DNA of 12,961 bases from Planctomycetales bacterium 4484_123 (GTDB lineage: Bacteria; Planctomycetota; Phycisphaerae; SM23-33): NCBI GenBank assembly GCA_002049885.1, contig MVCS01000014.1, positions 1 through 12,961 on the forward strand. The letters are read 5' to 3'. The translations under genes were made by a program, and so were the position numbers. Shown here piece after piece: positions 6,391 through 12,961 of this stretch; positions within the stretch are counted from its first letter, which is position 1; every line of letters starts with the position of its first letter. Under the pieces are notes generated by a model. That model was given only the letters and a program-made list of their open reading frames with translations, did no database searches and had not been told where the DNA came from.

Positions 6391-6651
6391 ATGGCAACGG
6401 TTGAAGAACGCGTCAAGGCGGTCACCGCCAGGGTGCTGGGCGTGGATCTGGCCGGTATCAAACTGCAAGACGAGTTCCGCGCCGATCTGGGTGCCGAGAG
6501 CATCCAGTCCGTGGAACTGGTGGCGAACTTCGAGGAAGAGTTCGGCATAGAAATGGACGAGGACGAGGCGCTGTCGGTCGAGACGGTCGGCGGGGCCGTG
6601 GAATACATCGTCAAGCTCTGCCGGGAACAAGGCATCGAGGTGGAGACCTGA
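6391..6651 (+). CDS. Acyl carrier protein (small form, upstream sister)
   Basis: An 86-residue carrier protein of normal size. The phosphopantetheine site is Ser37 in DLGAESIQSVELV, with Glu in place of the usual Asp before the Ser. Helix II is acidic (FEEEFGIEMDEDEAL), as needed for docking partner enzymes, and VETVGGAVEYI is the usual helix III. GGGAG about 10 bases upstream supports the start. It lies 17 bases after the GlmU-like gene and 64 before the Re-citrate-synthase-like gene, so it is in the same operon. By hand alignment 43 of 71 positions match the ACP at 10567-10815, while the long ACP at 2824-3213 is more distant. The acyl group it carries is unknown. Confidence 0.92.
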   Translation: MATVEERVKAVTARVLGVDLAGIKLQDEFRADLGAESIQSVELVANFEEEFGIEMDEDEALSVETVGGAVEYIVKLCREQGIEVET

Positions 6652-6715
6652 GACCCCCGGGGGCCTGCCCCGCCCGGCCCGGCCGTCGTAGCCAGGCGCT
6701 TCACAAGGAGGTTCG

Positions 6716-8116
6716 ATGAGTCGGCCCAGCAAGCCACACCCGTTGGTTGAGGTGGACGAACCCAACCTGCTGGAGGATACGTTCGATTACTCCCTGCCGC
6801 CGTTGATTCGCTTCGACGGGCCCATCGTGGAGTACATCGACGGTCAGCCGGTGCAGTTCGACCCCAAGGAACTGGCCAGTCGGGACATTCACATCACCGA
6901 CACGACCTTCCGCGACGGCCAGCAGGCCTGCCCGCCGTACAGCGTCGACCAGATGGTCCACATCTACGACCTCATGGCTCGACTGGGCGGCCCCAACGGG
7001 GTGGTGCGCCAGACCGAGTTCTTCCTGTACACCAAGAACGACCGGGAGGCCCTGGACCGTTGCCGGGCGCTGGGCCACGACTATCCGCAGTGCACTGGCT
7101 GGATCCGCGCCGACAAGGGCGACTTCCGGCTGGTCAAGGCCGCCGGGCTGAACGAAACGGGCATGCTCACGAGCTGCTCGGACTACCACATATTCTACAA
7201 GCTCAAGTCCGACCGTAAGCGCATCCTGGAGCGCTACTGCCAGGTGGTGGACGCGGCCTTCGAGGCCGGCGTCCGCCCGCGCTGTCACCTGGAGGACGTC
7301 ACCCGGGCCGACATCGACGGCTTCGTGCTGCCCTTCGTGGACCGGCTCATGGAGATGAGCGAACAGGTGCCCGAACACCTCACCGTCAAGATCCGCCTGT
7401 GCGACACCATGGGCTTCGGCATCAGCTATCCTGGCGTGGAGCTGCCGCGCAGCATTCCCAAGTTGATCTACAAGCTCCGCCACGAGTGCGGCGTGCCGGC
7501 CGACAGGCTGGAATGGCACGGCCACAACGATTTTCACAAGGTGCACGTGAACGGCGCCACGGCATGGCTGTACGGTTGCGACGCGGTCAACACCACGCTG
7601 TTCGGCTTCGGGGAGCGCACCGGCAACCCGCCCATGGAGGCCGCCGTCTTCGAGTACATCGCCCTCAAGGGCGACCTGTGCGGCATCGACACCACCGCCA
7701 TCACCGAACTGGCCGACTACATGCGCTCCATCGGGCTGCCCATCCCCGCCAACTACCCCTTCGTGGGCCGGCACTTCAATACCACCCGGGCCGGCATCCA
7801 CGCCGGCGGGCTGAGGCAGGACGAGCGCATCTACAACATCTTCGACACCACCGCCCTGCTGGGCCGGCCCCCACGCGTGGCCATCACCGACAAGAGCGGC
7901 GCCGACGGCGTGGCACTGTGGGTCAACGAGTTCTTTGGCTTGAAGGGCGACGAGCGAGTCAACAAGATCAAGGTCCACGCCCTGGCCCGGTGGGTGCTGG
8001 ACCAGTACGAGGTCAACGGCCGGCTTACGGCCATCAGCGACGAGGAGCTGGAAGCCAAGGCGCGCGAACTGCTGCCGGAACTATGGCAGAAGTACAAGGG
8101 TTCCACGCAGGCCTGA
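6716..8116 (+). CDS. DRE-TIM condensing enzyme, Re-citrate synthase / isopropylmalate synthase-like
   Basis: A 466-residue TIM-barrel enzyme that should join an acyl-CoA (most likely acetyl-CoA) to a 2-oxoacid. ITDTTFRDGQQA (60-71) is the barrel-opening motif, with Gln where isopropylmalate synthases have Glu. WHGHNDF carries metal ligands His268 and His270. GFGERTGN (297-304) and TRAGIHAGG (357-365) also match the superfamily. There is no LeuA regulatory domain, and an N-terminal extension of about 55 residues precedes the barrel. From memory, the GGPNGV, TSCSDYHIF and LEDVTRADI segments match the group that includes the Re-citrate synthase of Clostridium kluyveri; I could not align them here. 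The substrate could be oxaloacetate, pyruvate or 2-oxoglutarate. AAGGAGG at 6705-6711 supports the start. It is flanked by an ACP gene and a CoA ligase gene. Confidence 0.83.
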   Translation: MSRPSKPHPLVEVDEPNLLEDTFDYSLPPLIRFDGPIVEYIDGQPVQFDPKELASRDIHITDTTFRDGQQACPPYSVDQMVHIYDLMARLGGPNGVVRQTEFFLYTKNDREALDRCRALGHDYPQCTGWIRADKGDFRLVKAAGLNETGMLTSCSDYHIFYKLKSDRKRILERYCQVVDAAFEAGVRPRCHLEDVTRADIDGFVLPFVDRLMEMSEQVPEHLTVKIRLCDTMGFGISYPGVELPRSIPKLIYKLRHECGVPADRLEWHGHNDFHKVHVNGATAWLYGCDAVNTTLFGFGERTGNPPMEAAVFEYIALKGDLCGIDTTAITELADYMRSIGLPIPANYPFVGRHFNTTRAGIHAGGLRQDERIYNIFDTTALLGRPPRVAITDKSGADGVALWVNEFFGLKGDERVNKIKVHALARWVLDQYEVNGRLTAISDEELEAKARELLPELWQKYKGSTQA

Positions 8117-8322
8117 GCTCTACCGGCCGCCGTGCGACCCGGATGGCCCCGGATGGCCGAGGCGGTCAGACCGCTGCCCCGCAGCGTATTCGATGCCCCG
8201 CCGCCGGTGGGCGTCCGAGGCGCCGACGGCCGGTTCCGCTGGCCGTATCTTCCGCGCCGATTTGACGGTTTCCGGTTACGCTCGACGGCGGCGCCTGCGA
8301 ACGACGATGGACGGAGAGACAA
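8117..8322. other. 206-base spacer with short palindrome
   Basis: No gene is seen. GCGGTC, one base, GACCGC (8162-8174) is a perfect 13-base dyad that could be an operator. TTGACG at 8262-8267 resembles a -35 box, but no matching -10 follows at the right distance, so I do not call a promoter. Confidence 0.3.
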
Positions 8323-10464
8323 ATGACCCAAACCAAGTGCCCGGAGGAGCCGGCCGGGCGAGACAGGCTGGATGCCATCTTCAACCCGCGGTCGGTGGCC
8401 GTGTTGGGCGTGACGGCCACCCCCGGCACGGTGCCGTACGACATCTTCTACAACATCCTTGCCAGCGGCTACCGGGGCGTGCTGTACCCGGTCGCCCCCG
8501 GCAAGCGCAGCATCAGCGCCGTCCGCGCCTATCGCTACGTCATCGATGTCCCCGACGAGGTGGACCTGGCGGTGATCGTCTTTCCGGCCTCGGTGGTGGA
8601 CAAGGCGCTGGAGCAGTGCGGCCAGAAGGGCATCAAGGCCGCCATCATCATCTCCGCCGGCTTCCGCGAGGTCGGCGCGGAGGGCGCCAAGCGCGAGCGG
8701 CGCATCAGGGAAATTTGCGACCACTACGGCATCGCCTTGATCGGCCCCAATTGCCTGGGGGTGATAAACACCGACCCCAAGACGCTGCTGAACGCCTCCT
8801 TCGCCCGCAAGATGCCCCCCCGCGGGCGCATCGCCTTCCTCAGCCAGTCCGGGGCCCTGTGCACCGCCGTGCTGGACTATGCCCGCGCCAAGTCCATCGG
8901 CTTTTCAAAGTTCGTCAGCTTCGGCAACAAGGCCGGCGTCACAGAGATAGACCTGCTGGACTACCTCCACCGCGACGAACGGACTGACGTGATCCTGCTG
9001 TACCTGGAGGAGCTGCGCGACGGCCGGGCTCTGATCGACGCCGCCCGCCGGGTCACCCGCGGGGACAACCCCAAGCCCATTCTGGCCATCAAGGCGGGCC
9101 GGACGCCCCAGGGCGCCGACGCCGCCTCGAGCCACACCGGCTCGCTGGCCGCCGAGGACGCCATCTGCGAGGCGGTCTTCAGGGAGGCCGGCATCATCCG
9201 TGTCCAGAGCATCGAGGATCTGTTCAACAGCGCCATCCTGCTGGCCTACCAGCCCATGCCGGCGGGCAATCGGCTGGCCATCGTCACCAATGCCGGCGGG
9301 CCCGGCGTGATGGCCACCGACGCGGCCGTCAGCGCGGGCCTGGAGATGCCACCACTGACCCGCCGGACGACCGACAGGCTCCGTCGCGCCCTGCCCGCCT
9401 CGGCCAACATCAAGAACCCCGTGGACGTCATTGGCGACGCCCGGGCAGACCGCTACGTGGCCGCCCTTGAGGCGGTCCTGGCCGACCCGAACGTGGAGCA
9501 GGTGCTGGTCATCCTCACACCTCAGTCCATGACCGACATCGACGACATCGCCCGGGGCATCGTCCGCGTCCACGCCGGGACCGACAAGCCCATAGCCTGC
9601 TCGTTCATGGGCGCCTCGGACGTCGCCTCCGGCGTGGCTATCCTCCAGGCCGCCCACGTCCCCCACTACGCCATGCCGGAGTGGGCCTGCCAGGCCATGG
9701 CCGACGTGCAGCGCGTACGACGCTGGCGGCAGCAACGCCCGGAGGAAGTCAACGGCGACCTGGCGGTGGACCGGGAAGCAGCCGCGGCCATCCTCGAGGC
9801 CTTGCCCGCCGGCTACCTCCGTGAGGACCAGGCCCTGGAGGTGCTCAAGGCCTACGGTTTCCCCGTGCCGGAGTACAGACTGTGCCGCAGCGCCGAAGAG
9901 GCCGTGGCCTTCGCGGAGCAGATCGGCTTTCCCGTGGTGCTGCGCGTGGTCAGCCCGCAGATCGTCCACAAGTTCGATGTCAAGGGCGTGGCCCTGGACC
10001 TGGGCGACGCTGGGGCGGTCCAGGAGGCGTATCAGGGCATCATGGACAACGTGGCGCGGGTTCGGCCCGGCGCCGAGGTGCTCGGCGTCATCTGCCGGAC
10101 GTTGATACCGCCCGGACATGAGGTCATCCTGGGGGCCAAGCGGGATGCCGTCTTCGGCCCGACGCTCATGTTCGGCCTGGGGGGGCTGTTCGTGGCCGTC
10201 TTCCGCGACGTGACCTTCGCCCTGGCCCCCATCGACACGGGCACCGCCGCCCGCATGGTCCGCGAGGTGAAGGCCTACAGCCTGCTGGAAGGGGCGCGCG
10301 GCACGGAACCGGCGGACGTGAGGGAGATCGAACGCTGCCTGCTGCGCCTCGGCCGACTGGTCGCCGACTTCCCGCGCATCGCCGAGCTGGATGTCAACCC
10401 GCTCATCGTCGGTCCCGCCGGCAAGGGCGCCCAGGTGGCCGACGTGCGCATCCGCGTTGATTGA
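8323..10464 (+). CDS. Acetate/acyl-CoA ligase (ADP-forming), fused alpha-beta form
   Basis: A 713-residue single-chain enzyme that interconverts acyl-CoA + ADP + phosphate with acid + CoA + ATP, through a phosphohistidine. Domains in order: CoA-binding Rossmann fold (about 10-140, opening IFNPRSVAVLGV), two succinyl-CoA-ligase-like domains (about 145-455), and an ATP-grasp domain (about 485-705). ASSHTGSLAAED carries His271, the expected phosphorylated His. His549 lies in the ATP-grasp VHKFDVKGV, which is VHKSDVGGV in the relatives I recall. GLGGLFVAVF has Ala625 where relatives usually have Glu. No acetyltransferase domain is attached, so it is not a Pat-type protein acetylase. GGAGAG at 8313-8318 supports the start. 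It follows the acetyl-CoA-using condensing enzyme by 206 bases, and an ACP lies 102 bases downstream. Substrate range unknown. Confidence 0.92.
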   Translation: MTQTKCPEEPAGRDRLDAIFNPRSVAVLGVTATPGTVPYDIFYNILASGYRGVLYPVAPGKRSISAVRAYRYVIDVPDEVDLAVIVFPASVVDKALEQCGQKGIKAAIIISAGFREVGAEGAKRERRIREICDHYGIALIGPNCLGVINTDPKTLLNASFARKMPPRGRIAFLSQSGALCTAVLDYARAKSIGFSKFVSFGNKAGVTEIDLLDYLHRDERTDVILLYLEELRDGRALIDAARRVTRGDNPKPILAIKAGRTPQGADAASSHTGSLAAEDAICEAVFREAGIIRVQSIEDLFNSAILLAYQPMPAGNRLAIVTNAGGPGVMATDAAVSAGLEMPPLTRRTTDRLRRALPASANIKNPVDVIGDARADRYVAALEAVLADPNVEQVLVILTPQSMTDIDDIARGIVRVHAGTDKPIACSFMGASDVASGVAILQAAHVPHYAMPEWACQAMADVQRVRRWRQQRPEEVNGDLAVDREAAAAILEALPAGYLREDQALEVLKAYGFPVPEYRLCRSAEEAVAFAEQIGFPVVLRVVSPQIVHKFDVKGVALDLGDAGAVQEAYQGIMDNVARVRPGAEVLGVICRTLIPPGHEVILGAKRDAVFGPTLMFGLGGLFVAVFRDVTFALAPIDTGTAARMVREVKAYSLLEGARGTEPADVREIERCLLRLGRLVADFPRIAELDVNPLIVGPAGKGAQVADVRIRVD

Positions 10465-10521
10465 AACCGACCCGCACGGGCCCTTGCCCGCCGGCCCGGA
10501 CCGCGGTATCTGATAGGGCGC

Positions 10522-10548
10522 GGCAACGGGACCGAGGGTCCGGTTGCC
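10522..10548. promoter_or_regulatory. Dyad-symmetric site upstream of ACP, hairpin or operator
   Basis: GGCAAC, G, GGACC, loop GAG, GGTCC, G, GTTGCC: 11 pairs with a single G/G mismatch over 27 bases, ending 18 bases before the ACP start. A weak promoter-like pair (TTGCCC at 10484-10489, 17-base spacer, TATCTG at 10507-10512) precedes it, so the dyad could cover the transcription start. No T run follows. Confidence 0.4.
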
Positions 10549-10566
10549 TGCAGGAAGGTGAAGGGA

Positions 10567-10815
10567 ATGGAAAAGAACGAGATCGAACAGCGCGTCGTGA
10601 AGGTTGTCTGTGAGGTTCTGGGCGTCACCCCGGAGATGGTCAAGCCCGACAGCAACTTCGTCTTCGACCTGGGGGCCGAGAGCACCCAGTCGGTACAACT
10701 GGTGGCGGCCTTCGAAGAGGAATTCGACATCGAGATGGACAGCGAAGAGGCCCTGGCCGTCGAGACCGTCGGCGCAGCGGTGGACTTCATCGAAAAGTAC
10801 GTCAACAAGAACTAG
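10567..10815 (+). CDS. Acyl carrier protein (small form, downstream sister)
   Basis: An 82-residue carrier protein. Ser39 in DLGAESTQSVQLV is the phosphopantetheine site, again preceded by Glu rather than Asp. FEEEFDIEMDSEEAL is the acidic recognition helix, and VETVGAAVDFI the third helix. ATG at 10567 is preferred over an in-frame GTG at 10558 because AGGAAGG and AAGGG lie just upstream of the ATG. It is the sister of the ACP at 6391-6651, and the pair brackets the condensing enzyme and the CoA ligase. It is the last gene before the SAM-controlled methionine unit. Family sure; pathway unknown. Confidence 0.93.
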   Translation: MEKNEIEQRVVKVVCEVLGVTPEMVKPDSNFVFDLGAESTQSVQLVAAFEEEFDIEMDSEEALAVETVGAAVDFIEKYVNKN

Positions 10816-10905
10816 TTGCCCGCGCAGCCCAGGCTGTCAAGGCACCTTGCTCCCGGCCTTGCCCGGGGGGCTCAAGGATGTCCTCATCACTGGTCGGATT
10901 TCGCC
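10816..10905. other. Spacer after ACP with weak hairpin
   Basis: CAAGGC (10838-10843) pairs with GCCTTG (10856-10861) inside a possible outer AGCCC/GGGCT pair (10826-10830 with 10868-10872). No T run follows, so it is at best a poor or Rho-assisted terminator for the centre operon. No gene is seen. Confidence 0.3.
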
Positions 10906-10935
10906 TTGACGGCCGCCGGGGGAGGGGCCTAAGAT
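10906..10935 (+). promoter_or_regulatory. Sigma70-type promoter for the metY-metX unit
   Basis: TTGACG (10906-10911; five of six positions), an 18-base spacer and TAAGAT (10930-10935; four of six). Predicted start near 10942, directly before the first riboswitch stem at 10944, so leader and promoter fit together. Confidence 0.55.
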
Positions 10936-10943
10936 GCTTCGTG

Positions 10944-11079
10944 GCATCGAGAGTGCGTGAGGGTCCTGGCCCTGTGACCGCACGGCAACCTGTCCTTTGC
11001 TGAAGGATAAGGTGCCACTGCCAGCCCGGCGGTGCCGGACGGGCGTTGAGCCCTGAAACCGGCCGCAGTGGGACGATGC
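10944..11079 (+). promoter_or_regulatory. SAM-I-clan riboswitch aptamer
   Basis: The leader has the conserved SAM-I core: CGAGAG at the start, AGGGTCCTGGCCCT, CGGCAACC, and GGTGCCACTGCCAGC. The stems can be drawn. P1 is GCATCG (10944-10949) with CGATGC (11074-11079). P2 is GTGCG (10953-10957) with CGCAC (10979-10983). P3 is TCCTT (10993-10997) with AAGGA (11003-11007). P4 is GCCCG (11024-11028) with CGGGC (11040-11044). About 30 bases between P4 and P1 exceed the plain SAM-I layout and may indicate a SAM-I/IV-type variant. It senses S-adenosylmethionine and should switch off metY-metX when SAM is plentiful. The terminator at 11114-11140 completes it. Confidence 0.9.
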
Positions 11080-11113
11080 GGTCGGGCTTCCTATGGAAGG
11101 CCCGGCAATCACG

Positions 11114-11140
11114 GCCTCTCCATGCGAGAGGCGATTTTGT
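11114..11140 (+). terminator. Intrinsic terminator of the riboswitch expression platform
   Basis: GCCTCTC (11114-11120), loop CATGC, GAGAGGC (11126-11132), then GATTTTGT. A perfect 7-bp stem followed by a T-rich stretch, 135 bases before metY. Its left arm can instead pair with 11095-11102, which provides a way to switch. Confidence 0.75.
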
Positions 11141-11275
11141 ATCCTCCCCCCGGCCGGCCCGCCTTCATGGCTCCTCGCTGCCACCTACTTGAGATTCAGG
11201 CGACCATTGAGTCACCGCTGCCCCCATGGGGTGGATGCGCCGCCCAGGGCTGCACGAGCCGGAAAGGGAAAGCAA

Positions 11276-12580
11276 ATGAGCGAAATGAATCAGTATCGTC
11301 TCGCAACCAAGGCACTGCACGCGGGCCAGCAGCCCGACGCGACCACCGGTGCCCGGGCCGTGCCCATCTACGCCACCGCCGCCTACAACTTTCGGGACAC
11401 CGAACACGCGGCCAATCTGTTCGCCCTGAAGGAATTCGGGAACATCTACTCCCGCTTGATGAACCCCACCAACGATGTGCTCGAGAAGCGCCTGGCCGCC
11501 CTGGACGGCGGAGCCGCCGGCCTGGCCATGGCCTCCGGCCAGGCCGCCATCACAGCCGCCATACTGACCATCACCCATGCCGGGCAAAACTTCATCTCCT
11601 CCACCAGCCTCTACGGCGGGACCTGGACCCTGTTCACCCAGACCTTTCCCAAGCTGAACGTCGAGGCACGCTTCTTCGACCCCGCTGAGCCCGAGCGCAT
11701 CACCGAGCTGGCCGACGAGAACACGCGCTGCGTGTACCTGGAGAGCCTGGGCAACCCCAAGAACGATGTGCCGGACTTTCAGCGCATCGCCGAACTGGCC
11801 CACGCCCGGGGCCTGCCGGTGATCATTGACAACACCGTGACCACACCGGTACTGCTCCGGCCCATCGAGCACGGCATCGACATCGTGGTGTATTCCACCA
11901 CCAAGTACATCGGGGGCCACGGCCTGCACATCGGCGGGGCCATCGTGGATTCCGGCAACTTCCCCTGGGCCGACGACCCGCAGCGCTGGCCGGAGTTCTG
12001 CGCCCCGGACCCCGCCTATCACGGCGTGGTCTTCACCGAGGCCCTCAAGCCCGTGGGCAACATCGCCTATATAGTGCACATCCGCACCCACCTGCTGCGC
12101 GACATGGGCGGCTGCATGAGCCCCTTCGGCGCCTTCCTGTTCCTGCTGGGGCTGGAGACGCTGCACCTGCGGATGCCCGCACACTGCCGAAACGCCCAGG
12201 CCATCGCCGAGTGGCTCTGCGAGCATCCCGCCGTCGAGTGGGTCAACTACCCCGGCCTGCCGGACCACCCCTGGCATGAGAACGCCCGGAAATATCTGCC
12301 CGACGGGGCCGGCGCCATCGTCGGCTTCGGCATCAAGGGCGGCAAGGCCGCCGGCGTGAAGTTCATCAACAGCGTCAAACTCGCCAGCCACCTGGCCAAC
12401 ATCGGCGACGCCAAGACCCTGGTCATTCACCCGGCCTCCACCACGCACCAGCAGTTGACCGAGGAAGAACAACGGGCCACGGGCGTCACGCCCGAGTACA
12501 TACGCCTGTGTGTGGGCATCGAGGACCTCGAAGATATCAAGGCCGACTTGGACCAGGCCTTGCGGGCCTCCCAGGCGTGA
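11276..12580 (+). CDS. metY: O-acetylhomoserine sulfhydrylase (O-acetylhomoserine aminocarboxypropyltransferase)
   Basis: A 434-residue PLP enzyme of the Cys/Met metabolism family; its length and inserts fit MetY better than the shorter MetB or MetC. It converts O-acetylhomoserine plus sulfide to homocysteine and acetate in the cytoplasm. Visible motifs are NIYSRLMNPT (Tyr58, Arg60), ASGQAA (86-91), DNTVTTP (Asp185, which holds the PLP ring nitrogen) and YSTTKYIGGHG with the Schiff-base Lys210. ATG at 11276 is chosen because of the purine-rich GGAAAGGGAA just upstream and the family-typical N-terminus (RLATKALHAGQQPD). It is controlled by the SAM riboswitch and is followed after 49 bases by metX, which makes its substrate. 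A hairpin without a T run (12592-12611) lies between them. Confidence 0.96.
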   Translation: MSEMNQYRLATKALHAGQQPDATTGARAVPIYATAAYNFRDTEHAANLFALKEFGNIYSRLMNPTNDVLEKRLAALDGGAAGLAMASGQAAITAAILTITHAGQNFISSTSLYGGTWTLFTQTFPKLNVEARFFDPAEPERITELADENTRCVYLESLGNPKNDVPDFQRIAELAHARGLPVIIDNTVTTPVLLRPIEHGIDIVVYSTTKYIGGHGLHIGGAIVDSGNFPWADDPQRWPEFCAPDPAYHGVVFTEALKPVGNIAYIVHIRTHLLRDMGGCMSPFGAFLFLLGLETLHLRMPAHCRNAQAIAEWLCEHPAVEWVNYPGLPDHPWHENARKYLPDGAGAIVGFGIKGGKAAGVKFINSVKLASHLANIGDAKTLVIHPASTTHQQLTEEEQRATGVTPEYIRLCVGIEDLEDIKADLDQALRASQA

Positions 12581-12629
12581 ACCGGCTGCCCCAGGGACCA
12601 CGCGGGTCCTGCCCCATGATGAGAGACAC

Positions 12630-12961
12630 ATGACCGAGGACCTCTTCTACAGCAGCGACAGCGTCCGCAGCGCCGCCCCGCTGAAGCACGTCCAGTACGT
12701 GACCTTCGATGGGCCCCTGGAGCTAACCCGCGGCGGGCGATTGGAGAAGGTGCGCGTGGCTTACGAGACGTACGGCCAACTGAACGCCGCCAGGGACAAC
12801 GCCGTGTTCATCTGCCATGCCCTCAGCGGCGACTCGCACGTGGCCAGCCACGACGAGGACGACGACCCGGGCTGGTGGGAGATAGCCGTCGGGCCCGGCA
12901 AGCCCATCGACACCGACAAGTACTTCGTGATCTGCCCCAACATACTGGGCGGCTGCCGGGG
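12630..12961 (+). CDS. metX: Homoserine O-acetyltransferase (5' part, cut by window end)
   Basis: 110 codons of an alpha/beta-hydrolase-fold enzyme that acetylates homoserine from acetyl-CoA. The family signatures are plain: VAYETYGQLN (43-52), HALSGDSHVA (63-72), GWWEIAVGPGKPIDTDKYFV (81-100) and ICPNILGGCRG (101-111). The catalytic Ser, Asp and His lie beyond the window. Some family members are succinyltransferases, which cannot be excluded here, but the partner MetY argues for acetyl. The start follows GAGAG and matches the usual N-terminal length. Co-transcription with metY under the SAM riboswitch is likely. Confidence 0.93.
   Translation, partial: MTEDLFYSSDSVRSAAPLKHVQYVTFDGPLELTRGGRLEKVRVAYETYGQLNAARDNAVFICHALSGDSHVASHDEDDDPGWWEIAVGPGKPIDTDKYFVICPNILGGCR

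Noticed and set aside
5003..6397. Long open frame on the minus strand (464 codons) opposite the GlmU-like gene
   Set aside because: Low-complexity composition rich in Gly, His, Val, Leu and Asp with no recognisable motif. It mirrors a well-supported gene and is a high-GC antisense artefact.
8905..10698. 597-codon minus-strand open frame opposite the CoA ligase and running into the ACP gene
   Set aside because: Same antisense pattern. It covers two genes with clear family motifs on the plus strand and has no conserved motif itself.
10838..10872. Terminator after the ACP at 10567-10815
   Set aside because: The stem is short with a 12-base loop and no T run; kept only as a weak hairpin in the spacer.
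11093..11275. N-terminal extension of metY into the leader
   Set aside because: It would translate through the riboswitch terminator. The family N-terminus begins at 11276 behind a purine-rich ribosome site.
11165..12631. 488-codon minus-strand open frame opposite metY
   Set aside because: It is the complement frame of a highly conserved PLP enzyme, with a repetitive Gly/Val/Asp/Gln composition.

Overview
This is a high-GC bacterial window with dense genes and short GC-rich spacers. I think it comes from a planctomycete, perhaps a Phycisphaerae-like environmental genome. The reasons are the compact FabZ / long ACP / FabZ / ketosynthase / ketosynthase block, an acyl carrier protein with an extended C-terminal half, and a Re-citrate-synthase-like enzyme that suggests anaerobic carbon metabolism. 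The lineage call is an inference from gene style only.

Left part, minus strand (1-3843): a type II fatty-acid or polyketide-like cassette reading right to left. It holds a FabZ-like dehydratase, a long ACP, a second hotdog dehydratase and two ketosynthases, the last one cut by the window edge. The last three genes are joined by 4-base stop/start overlaps. The ACP has its own good-looking promoter. The upstream member of the ketosynthase pair keeps its active-site Cys but has Asn where both catalytic His should be.

Divergent intergenic region (3844-4166): two back-to-back candidate promoters flank a compact sequence that can fold into a perfect three-stem junction (3931-3985). Part of it recurs in two other spacers.

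Centre, plus strand (4167-10815): nagB, an alternative-type GlmU-like sugar nucleotidyltransferase/acetyltransferase, a small ACP, a DRE-TIM condensing enzyme resembling Re-citrate synthase, a fused ADP-forming acyl-CoA synthetase, and a second small ACP closely related to the first. NagB and the GlmU-like protein suggest amino-sugar nucleotide supply for the cell envelope. The two sister ACPs bracket the condensing enzyme and the CoA ligase, an unusual arrangement whose meaning is open.

Right part, plus strand (10816-12961): a promoter, a SAM-I-clan riboswitch with a transcription terminator, then metY and the start of metX. This is a SAM-repressed unit for homocysteine synthesis by direct sulfhydrylation. 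The riboswitch expression platform can be read as a three-step chain of mutually exclusive hairpins. I saw no tRNA, rRNA, CRISPR array, transposase or prophage gene.
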